A DNA stretch of 32,630 nt from Candidatus Omnitrophota bacterium (GTDB taxonomy: Bacteria; Omnitrophota; Gorgyraeia; Zapsychrales; Zapsychraceae). Below are positions 1 to 8,191 of the stretch, in pieces. The notes under the pieces are model-generated. The model was not told where the DNA came from, made no database searches, and saw nothing but the letters and a program-made list of their open reading frames with translations. Every line of letters starts with the position of its first letter. The first letter of the stretch is position 1. The DNA is taken from NCBI GenBank assembly GCA_029567025.1, contig JAKQLT010000118.1, positions 1 through 32,630 on the forward strand, read 5' to 3'. A program made the position numbers and the translations under genes.

Positions 1-2481
1 GCTTCTGTTGACGCGGATTCAGATCGTTTTGGGAATGTTGATAGTAACGGTATTTTTATGTCTGCGAATGATATGATCGCTTTAATTGCCTATTTTTTAA
101 AGAAAGAAATTGGATTAGATGGATCGATTGGGAAAACGGTCGCGACGAGTAATTTTGTCAATGCGATTGCGGAGTTTTTAAATGTTGATCTTGATGAAGA
201 AAAAGTAGGATTTAAAGAATTTGTGAATAATACCATCACGAAAGGAAAAGATTATCTTGTTGCTGGAGAAGAAAGTTCGCATGTCGCTATTGGTCCATTT
301 ATGCGTTCTTGGGATGATGGGATTGTTGTCGGTCTTATGGGATTATGGATTATGGCCAAAACAGGAAAGAGTTTAACAGAATATAAAGACATGATTCAAA
401 AGACCCTTGATAAGAAGTTTATGATTACGACTTTGACACGACGAAGTCAAATAGTCAAAGATATCATTATCAATAAAGTAGCTCAGACGAATCAAGAAAT
501 AGCAAATATTTTAAAAGGAGAGGAAAGAGCTTTAACCGAAGTTGAATTGGAGTCGTTATCTTTAGTGCAAGAATTAGAGAAGATGCAACCTCAAAAAGTG
601 AAAGCCATTAATACGAAAGATGGCGTAAAATTAGTTTTGGCGTCTGGCGATTGGGTTCTTATTCGTCCTTCAGGCACGGAACCGGCCGGGAAAGCTTATG
701 TAGAAGTGGCAGGAAATTATGCGGCCAGTGAAACAGATATGCAGAAAAAGTTTAGCGAACTCTCTTCTATCGTTGATCAAATGATAGGGTATTCTGGCGA
801 TAACGCTATGGTGTCACAACAGATAGATGATGAATATGATGAAGGGAATGTGCTTTCATTATATCAAGAACAATCGGATTACGCCATGGTCGGGGATTTA
901 AAAGATAAGGCGTATCAGTCGGCGAATATTTTTAAACAGGACTATCCTCAAATATATAATCTTTTAACAGGAAGAATAGAAGGTCTTTATTGGGAATTAT
1001 TGAATCCTTTAAAAGTAAAATCAGTAAGACAAGAATTGCAAATGTTTGCTGATGGAAAATTAACAGAGGCTATTACTAGAAATATTAATCGATTACAAGA
1101 GATTCAGGAAAAAGAAAATAAGAAATCGCTGGAATCCCCGTCAGATATTTGGGCACGTGCTTCTCGGGAAAAGGGATTATGGCAACAAGCGGACAATCTT
1201 TTGTTAACGGTGTTACGATCCAAGACTTCTGACCTTGCGATGGTGGCGGAAATAAAAGAGGCTTACAATGCGATTAATCCATTGAAGAATAAGAATATTG
1301 CCGTATATAATTTAATGCACGATAGAATTGAATTTTTAGAACTTAATTATTTGAATTATCAGAAACGGCAAGGATTTATTAGAGAATTAGAAATGTTTTC
1401 ACAAGGTAAATTGTCAGAGGCCATAGAAATAAATATTCAACGATTAGAATCCCTTGGGGATCAAGAAGCAAAAGCATTATGGATACAGGCTAAGGAAGCT
1501 ATAGAAAAAAACGAGAAAGATAATGCTTTGATCACAGAAATCCCTGTTTTCTCGAGTATAAAAGATTTTTATTCTCCGGGAGAAGGCAAGGCGATTATTA
1601 ACCAAAAGAATTATTATTTAAATTTATTTAATTTGGATTTTGGAACAAAGATTTACCGTTTAAATCTTTTTTATGGGGATTTCGATGATAAAGGGGAAAT
1701 AGGAACTCAGATTGCATTATATGATTCTTATGATAGACCACTGGCCCGTTTAAAGGTTTTTGGAGAAAATTTATTAACTCTTAATTGGAGAGATGCTTTT
1801 CAGAAGTTGGCTGATGAAGGGAAAATTCGATTTTCTGATGAGAGTAATGAATTAACTCAAAAAAGATATCGGGAACTCAATGAAGCTGTCAGAGAAATGA
1901 ATTTAAATAATCAACAAATTATTCAAGCTAAAATTGATTTGGAGAACCCTGAATTTAAGCCAGAAGATAAGGATCTCATAAAAACAAGAATAGAAATTCT
2001 TTTAAGAGTCGCGCAAGGATATATTTATTCTGGTAATTTGGAATCTTCTTATCGGATTTTAGTTGAATCAAAAGAATTGTTGTCGAAGATCTCAGGATTA
2101 ACAAGCGAAGAAAAGAAAGATTTGGAATTTAATTTAAAGAAGGGGACTTTTTATTACAATCAGGCCGTTGATTCTTCTCAAGATGAAAATTTATTTAAGA
2201 TTCAGGATTCGAGTGTCGGTGGTATTGATTTGAATCCTGAATTTTTAGATATGCAGATTAAACGTGATGGTAAGGGTGTTCCGCTTCCGCTTAATCTTCA
2301 GCCGCTGGAAACTCTCAAGATCGAAGGATTTATTCCGGTAATTATCAATATCACGCCGGTTGAAAATTTTCCGATGTTGTTAGGCGTTAATGAAAAAGAT
2401 ACTAATGAAAAGAAAATAAGTTTTGTTCAACCGGAATTAAATCCCGTTGAGCCGTTAGATAGAAAAATATTGAAGGCATAA
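1..2481 (+). CDS. C-terminal part of a large protein: truncated phosphoglucomutase/phosphomannomutase-like module plus long helical C-terminal region (5' end outside window)
   Basis: The frame is open from base 1 (ASVDADSDRFGNVDSNGIF...), so the true start lies upstream. Phosphohexomutase motifs: metal loop DADSDR, sugar loop GEESSH, phosphate loop RPSGTEP. About 570 further residues follow. Confidence 0.85.
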   Translation, partial: ASVDADSDRFGNVDSNGIFMSANDMIALIAYFLKKEIGLDGSIGKTVATSNFVNAIAEFLNVDLDEEKVGFKEFVNNTITKGKDYLVAGEESSHVAIGPFMRSWDDGIVVGLMGLWIMAKTGKSLTEYKDMIQKTLDKKFMITTLTRRSQIVKDIIINKVAQTNQEIANILKGEERALTEVELESLSLVQELEKMQPQKVKAINTKDGVKLVLASGDWVLIRPSGTEPAGKAYVEVAGNYAASETDMQKKFSELSSIVDQMIGYSGDNAMVSQQIDDEYDEGNVLSLYQEQSDYAMVGDLKDKAYQSANIFKQDYPQIYNLLTGRIEGLYWELLNPLKVKSVRQELQMFADGKLTEAITRNINRLQEIQEKENKKSLESPSDIWARASREKGLWQQADNLLLTVLRSKTSDLAMVAEIKEAYNAINPLKNKNIAVYNLMHDRIEFLELNYLNYQKRQGFIRELEMFSQGKLSEAIEINIQRLESLGDQEAKALWIQAKEAIEKNEKDNALITEIPVFSSIKDFYSPGEGKAIINQKNYYLNLFNLDFGTKIYRLNLFYGDFDDKGEIGTQIALYDSYDRPLARLKVFGENLLTLNWRDAFQKLADEGKIRFSDESNELTQKRYRELNEAVREMNLNNQQIIQAKIDLENPEFKPEDKDLIKTRIEILLRVAQGYIYSGNLESSYRILVESKELLSKISGLTSEEKKDLEFNLKKGTFYYNQAVDSSQDENLFKIQDSSVGGIDLNPEFLDMQIKRDGKGVPLPLNLQPLETLKIEGFIPVIINITPVENFPMLLGVNEKDTNEKKISFVQPELNPVEPLDRKILKA

Positions 2482-2505
2482 AAAGATTTAGACTATTGGG
2501 GGGTT

Positions 2506-2554
2506 AAGGCTGTGGATTTTTAAAGAGAGATTTTAAAAACCACAGCCTTTTTTA
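2506..2554 (+). terminator. Rho-independent terminator
   Basis: GGCTGTGGatTTTTAAA / TTTTAAAAACCACAGCC inverted repeat followed by a T-run, just after the stop at 2481. Confidence 0.75.
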
Positions 2555-2599
2555 CTTTGCGGTCACCTCGGAGCGAGGGTGGTTAGGGAATAATTTGTT

Positions 2600-3433
2600 T
2601 TGTCCTTGAAGGGGATTCTGGAAAAGAGTAGAATCCTTCGCATGAGTAAGGGCAAGAAAATAGTAACTAAATCGATAGCTCCGAAGAGTTTCTTAGGTTT
2701 TATTTTTCGTTCTAAATTAGCGGTTTTTATTATTATATTAAATGCTTTTGTTTTTTGGTTTATAAAAACATCGCCTCATGCGCAAAACTATCTTCCCAAA
2801 CTTGTTTTTTACCCTGGAAATATTTTAAAAGGTTATTGGTGGACTTTCTTAACATCAGGATTCATTCATCTCCAATGGTCGCATTTTTTATTGAATATGC
2901 TCGCTGTTTTTGTCTTTTCCTATGTGGTTGAAAAACATTTAGGATTTTGGAAAACATTTTTTATTTATTTTGGCGCTTTATGTATTTCTATGATTTTTTC
3001 TTCTTTGGCGTATGTGTTTTTTCTTCATAAAAATTTAGTTATTATTGGTGCATCCGGCGCGGTTATGGGATTGGTCAGCGCGGCCATGCTTTTGGACCCT
3101 TTTTGTATCACATGGGAAATGATTGTTCCTGTGCCGATGATGTTGAAAGGTTGGCTTTTTATTTACGCCGATATGAAAGGTTTTCTTAATGGCGAAACAG
3201 ATGGCATTGGTCATTTAACGCATTTGTTCGGTTATATTTCGATTGCTATGCTGGTCTATTTCTTGTCTAAAAAAGACAGAAAGAAAATGCGTAGCGGCCT
3301 TGTGATCAATGTTGTCTCTTTAATAGGAGTACTTCTTTTAAGAAACTATTTGATAAATCACTTTAGAGAAGATAATATCAATAATAAGAAAATAGAGCAG
3401 AAGAAAGTTGTTGCGATTCAAGTAAAGAAATAA
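2600..3433 (+). CDS. Rhomboid-family intramembrane protease-like protein (TTG start as tracked; ATG at 2642 also possible)
   Basis: Multi-pass hydrophobic protein with SHFLLNMLAVFVFSYVVEKHLG, GASGAVMG (Ser motif) and GHLTHLFGY (His motif). Confidence 0.8.
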   Translation: MSLKGILEKSRILRMSKGKKIVTKSIAPKSFLGFIFRSKLAVFIIILNAFVFWFIKTSPHAQNYLPKLVFYPGNILKGYWWTFLTSGFIHLQWSHFLLNMLAVFVFSYVVEKHLGFWKTFFIYFGALCISMIFSSLAYVFFLHKNLVIIGASGAVMGLVSAAMLLDPFCITWEMIVPVPMMLKGWLFIYADMKGFLNGETDGIGHLTHLFGYISIAMLVYFLSKKDRKKMRSGLVINVVSLIGVLLLRNYLINHFREDNINNKKIEQKKVVAIQVKK

Positions 3434-3463
3434 TAGTCCTCATTTTTTAAAAGGGAGGTTGGC

Positions 3464-3970
3464 ATGAATTTTAAAGATTCGGATGTCCTTTTTATTCAGA
3501 AGTTTTTCGGGAATATTAAGGTTTCTGATGTGATGAATAAAGAAGTGATTTCTGTGCGTCAGGATGCCGAAGGGAGCGAGGTTCAAGAAAAATTTATTCG
3601 CTATAGAGTTAATCATATTGTTGTGACCGATGGATATCAAAAAGTAGTCGGGCTTATCAGCCGTAAATATCTCTATAAAACGCAATCGCCTCGCAAAATT
3701 ATGCAGGAAGAAATTGATTTTGAGCCGGATTTGATTATTGACGGCGATAATTTTTATTCTCGCGAGACATTAGACAGTATTATTATTCATAATATTATGC
3801 AAAAAAATCCTTTAACCTTAGGTCCAGAAGAAAGTTTTGCGCAAGTGATAAAAATTATGGCATCACGGTTTATTGCCTGCATTCCCATTGTTGATAAACA
3901 AGGACACGCCATCGGGGTCATGACGGATGTTGATGCCATTCGTTTTTTTGCTAAAGTCCTGTCATTGTAA
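3464..3970 (+). CDS. CBS-domain-pair protein
   Basis: Two CBS units: VSDVMNKEVISVRQDA...VVGLISRKYL and IMQKNPLTLGPEES...AIGVMTDVDAIRFF. RBS-like gggagg upstream. Confidence 0.85.
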   Translation: MNFKDSDVLFIQKFFGNIKVSDVMNKEVISVRQDAEGSEVQEKFIRYRVNHIVVTDGYQKVVGLISRKYLYKTQSPRKIMQEEIDFEPDLIIDGDNFYSRETLDSIIIHNIMQKNPLTLGPEESFAQVIKIMASRFIACIPIVDKQGHAIGVMTDVDAIRFFAKVLSL

Positions 3971-3979
3971 TATCTTATC

Positions 3980-5269
3980 ATGAAATTTTACGCAGATTTT
4001 CATATTCATTCCCGTTTTTCTCGTGCGACCAGCCGCGACCTTAATCTTGAGGAACTTACTTATTGGGCGCGATTAAAAGGCCTTCATATTGTAGGCACTG
4101 GTGATTGTATTCATCCGCAGTGGCTTGATGAAATCAAAAAGAAACTTGAACCTGCCGAAGAAGGATTATTTAAATTAAAAAAGCCGTTTGAATCATCGCT
4201 TTTTAAAGGGTGCCCCGACTCCTGCAGAAATCAAGAGATGCGTTTTATTTTGACAACAGAAATTTCAAATATTTATAAAAAAAAAGATAAGGTGCGGAAG
4301 GTTCATAACATTGTTTTTTTTCCCACTTTAAACGCCGCTGAAGATGTTCAGAAAAAGCTTTCTGCCATTGGCAATATTCGTTCTGACGGACGGCCTATTT
4401 TAGGAATGGATTCCAAAGATCTTTTAGAAGTCGTATTGGAATCGGATCCGTTAAGTTTTTTAGTCCCGGCGCATATTTGGACGCCCTGGTTTTCTGTGTT
4501 GGGATCCAAAAGTGGATTTGATTCTATCGAGGAATGTTATGAGGATTTATCGAAATATATTTTCGCGCTTGAGACCGGATTATCCTCTGATCCTCTGATG
4601 AATTGGCGTTTAAGCCGGTTAGATCCGTATATTTTGATTTCGAATTCCGACGCGCATTCGGCGTCTAAGTTAGGCTGAGAATGCAATATTTTTGATACAG
4701 AGTTTTCATATCCGTCTATTTATCAAGCGCTTTCTGACAAGAAAGATAAAGGATTGATAGGTACTGTTGAATTTTTTCCTGAAGAAGGGAAATATCATTA
4801 CGACGGCCACCGCGATTGTCATGCCCGGCTACATCCGCAAGAAACAATTAAAAATAAAGGATTGTGTCCGGTATGTAAAAAGCTGGTCACTGTCGGCGTT
4901 ATGGCGCGCGTGGAAGAATTAGCGGATCATCCTGAAGGACGAAAAGCCCCGCGAAGCCGTCCGTATTATTCTTTGATTCCTCTTCCTGAGATTATTGCGG
5001 ATGCCAAAGGAGTAGGGGCCAATAGTAAATCAGTCGAAGATATTTATAAAAGTATGCTTGAGAATTTAGGGAATGAGTTATTTATTTTGCGCGAAGCGTC
5101 TTTAAAAGATATTGAGAAAAAAACAGGATCATTGATCGCGGAAGGTATTAAGCGCGTACGTAGTGGGAAAGTTCATATCGCCGCGGGTTATGATGGAGAA
5201 TTTGGAGCCATAAAAATATTTGATGAACAAGAGCGTGAAATCAGTAAAGAACAGCTATCTTTCTTTTAA
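3980..5269 (+). pseudogene. Endonuclease Q family PHP nuclease, interrupted by in-frame TGA at 4676-4678 (pseudogene, sequencing error or readthrough)
   Basis: Both halves are in the same frame. The N-half has the PHP motif DFHIHSRFSRATS and SNSDAHSASKLG. After the TGA the frame reads ECNIFDTEFSY... and then the EndoQ-type zinc finger CHARLHP...CPVCKKLVTVGVMARVEELADHPEG. Confidence 0.8.
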
Positions 5270-6798
5270 TGTCTATTGTCGCTTCCCTTAATATATCTCA
5301 ACTTCAAGCGGTGCAATATCAAGGCCGTTATTTATTAATTATTGCTGGTCCCGGGACAGGGAAAACTCATACCTTGACGTATCGGATAGCCGAATACGTG
5401 AGATATCTTTCTTCAGGACAGAAAATATTAGCAATTACTTTTACGAATAAAGCGGCGCAAGAAATGCGTGTAAGATTGATGCCTCGCATTATTGATCTTG
5501 ATGAAAAAGTACTGATAGGGACGTTCCATCAATTTTGTCTGTTTTTATTAAAAAAATATATTTTAGAAACATCTTTGCCTAAGGATTTTCAGATTGTTTC
5601 ACAAGAACAGATTAAGAAAATCGCGCAAGAGCTTTGGCCGGATCTAAAGACAAAAGATCTTAAAGATAAATTAGAAGGTATTTCTCGATGGAAGGCGATG
5701 TCATTTGGGCAAAAAAAACCGCGAGATGTTGTTTTGTATGATAAGCATTTGCGTCAATATGGCTTTTTAGATTTTGATGATCTTTTATGCGAGGCAGGGG
5801 CTTTATTAAAAGGGAATTTCAGAATTTTAAAAGAAATACAAAAAAGTTTTCCCCATGTTTTTGTTGATGAATATCAAGATATTAATTGCTGTCAGCATGA
5901 TCTTTTGAAATTATTAGTTGGCCCAGAGAACTTTTTAACAGCGATTGGCGATCCGAATCAAGCTATTTATGGATTTCGCGGGGCTGATGTGAAATTTTTT
6001 GAAAGTTTTCAGGATGATTTTCAAGGTGCGCAAGAAGTCTTTTTATCTGACAATTATCGTTCGTCTAAAGATTTATTATCCGCCTCAAGCCAAGTTATTA
6101 CGAAAAGTCAAACTGTTTCTGTTGCACCGTTGGTTGCGCGGATTTATTTGGAAGGAAAATTAATCGTTCGTGAAAATATGACAGAAAAAGCCGAAGCGGA
6201 ATATGTGGTCCATGAAATCGAGAAATTAGTAGGAGGCATCAGCATGTTCTCGCAAGATTCTGGGCGTGTTGAAACAGACAATATTGATAATAAATGTTTT
6301 GGCGATATTGCTGTTTTTTGTCGTATGAAAGCGCAAATGTCCACATTAGCGAACGCTTTTGAACGTAGCGGCATTCCTTATGAAACGCCCAAAATTCAGG
6401 AACAAGAATTCTTAGAGAATCCGGATATCATTCGTATGAATGAATTATATGAAAAAAGTGAGCGCGTGCAGTTAATGACTTTACACGCCGCTAAAGGATT
6501 GGAATTTTCTGTTGTTTTTATTGTCGGGTGTGAGGAAGGCCTTTTACCTTTAAATCGGGAAGAATTGATAACAGATATCGAAGAGGAGCGGCGGCTTTTT
6601 TATGTGGGGATGACACGCGCGAAAGAGAAACTTTATTTAACATACGCCAAACGGCGATTTTTATTCGGGAAAAAATATCATAACGAAACATCGCGTTTCA
6701 TTGCAGATATTCATGAAGAATTAAAACAATATGAAAAAGATTTATTTAAACCAAAGAAAATAAAACAAGAAGCGCAAGGGGATCTTTTTAGCGTATAA
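5269..6798 (+). CDS. UvrD/Rep-family superfamily 1A DNA helicase, compact
   Basis: AGPGTGKT Walker A, VDEYQD Walker B, GDPNQAIYGFRGA, MTLHAAKGLEF, RRLFYVGMTRAKE. ATG overlaps the upstream stop (TAATG). Confidence 0.9.
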   Translation: MSIVASLNISQLQAVQYQGRYLLIIAGPGTGKTHTLTYRIAEYVRYLSSGQKILAITFTNKAAQEMRVRLMPRIIDLDEKVLIGTFHQFCLFLLKKYILETSLPKDFQIVSQEQIKKIAQELWPDLKTKDLKDKLEGISRWKAMSFGQKKPRDVVLYDKHLRQYGFLDFDDLLCEAGALLKGNFRILKEIQKSFPHVFVDEYQDINCCQHDLLKLLVGPENFLTAIGDPNQAIYGFRGADVKFFESFQDDFQGAQEVFLSDNYRSSKDLLSASSQVITKSQTVSVAPLVARIYLEGKLIVRENMTEKAEAEYVVHEIEKLVGGISMFSQDSGRVETDNIDNKCFGDIAVFCRMKAQMSTLANAFERSGIPYETPKIQEQEFLENPDIIRMNELYEKSERVQLMTLHAAKGLEFSVVFIVGCEEGLLPLNREELITDIEEERRLFYVGMTRAKEKLYLTYAKRRFLFGKKYHNETSRFIADIHEELKQYEKDLFKPKKIKQEAQGDLFSV

Positions 6799-6809
6799 AC
6801 TATTCGAGA

Positions 6810-8150
6810 ATGATGATGAAAGAAATGCCGCAAGAGGTTATTAATTCCAGCGATATTGATTTTAATAAAAAATTTACGCGCGCGTATGATCTTTTGGAAA
6901 ACACATCGAAGAATGTTTTTATTACAGGTAAAGCTGGCACAGGCAAATCGACGCTTTTAAAATATTTCCGTGATCATACATTAAAAAATATTGTTGTTTT
7001 AGCCCCGACAGGTGTTGCCGCGCTTAATGTTCAAGGGCAGACCATCCATTCTTTTTTTCGATTTAAACCGGATGTCACTTTAGATACGGCTGTAGAAAAT
7101 CGGATGCGCAAAACTCAGCGTGCGATTTATGAGAAGTTAGATGCTATTGTGATTGATGAGATTTCAATGGTGCGTGCGGATTTGTTGGATTGCGTGGATG
7201 CATTTTTGAAAGTTTATGGCCGTTATAAAAATGAGCCTTTTGGCGGTATTCAAATGGTTTTTTTTGGAGATCTTTATCAGCTCCCGCCGGTCGTGACAAA
7301 AACAGATCAAAAGGCGTTCGCGGGTGTTTATAAAAGTCCATATTTTTTTGACGCGCGTTCGTATCAGGACTTGAATTTAGAATTTATTGAATTTGATAAA
7401 ATTTATCGACAAAAAGAAGAGGATTTTATTCGATTGTTAGGAGCTATTCGTAATCGTATGGCCACAGAGGCGCATTTAAAAGAACTCAATGAGCGTGTGA
7501 ACCCTTTTTTTAAACCCAAAGATGATGAGTTTTATATTTACTTAACGACAACGAATGCATTGGCAGATAAAATTAATTATCAGCATTTAAATGAATTAAA
7601 AACACGCGCCTATCATTACGATGGCGATATGACAGGTAAATTTGATGAAAAAAATTTACCCACACCAATATCCTTAGACGTTAAATGGGGCGCGCAGGTT
7701 ATGCTTTTAAATAATGATCCGCAGGGGCGATGGATTAATGGAAGCATTGGACGGGTTCTTTCGGCGGATGAATCTTCTGAGATCATCCAAGTTGGCCTTT
7801 CGAATGGACAGGTTGTTGAAGTGACGCCTTTTACATGGGAAATGTTTCGATATTTTTATAATGAAGAAACAGAAAAAGTAGAGTCAGAATCGGTAGGGTC
7901 TTTTCGTCAATATCCGCTACGTTTGGCCTGGGCGGTTACTATTCATAAAAGCCAAGGACAAACTTTTTCAAAAGTAATTGTGGATATTGGTTATGGGACT
8001 TTTGCACATGGACAGGCGTATGTGGCTTTAAGTCGGTGTTCGAGTTTTGATGGTTTAGTCTTAACACGTCCTATACGAAAAGAGCATATTCTTTTAGATA
8101 AACGTGTGGTAGAATTCATGCTCCAGCATGCGTCATCTTTAGCAAAATAA
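6810..8150 (+). CDS. PIF1-like SF1B helicase
   Basis: FITGKAGTGKSTLL, LAPTGVAALNVQGQTIHSFF, VIDEISMVRADLLD, FFGDLYQLPPV, LAWAVTIHKSQGQTF, YVALSRC. Confidence 0.9.
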   Translation: MMMKEMPQEVINSSDIDFNKKFTRAYDLLENTSKNVFITGKAGTGKSTLLKYFRDHTLKNIVVLAPTGVAALNVQGQTIHSFFRFKPDVTLDTAVENRMRKTQRAIYEKLDAIVIDEISMVRADLLDCVDAFLKVYGRYKNEPFGGIQMVFFGDLYQLPPVVTKTDQKAFAGVYKSPYFFDARSYQDLNLEFIEFDKIYRQKEEDFIRLLGAIRNRMATEAHLKELNERVNPFFKPKDDEFYIYLTTTNALADKINYQHLNELKTRAYHYDGDMTGKFDEKNLPTPISLDVKWGAQVMLLNNDPQGRWINGSIGRVLSADESSEIIQVGLSNGQVVEVTPFTWEMFRYFYNEETEKVESESVGSFRQYPLRLAWAVTIHKSQGQTFSKVIVDIGYGTFAHGQAYVALSRCSSFDGLVLTRPIRKEHILLDKRVVEFMLQHASSLAK

Positions 8151-8191
8151 TAATTTTGTAATTTTATAAATAGTAAGGTCTTGTCAAAATT

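Noticed and set aside
4676-4678. Selenocysteine at the EndoQ TGA
   Set aside because: The homologous position is expected to be Arg rather than Cys, and I see no convincing SECIS-like hairpin just downstream.
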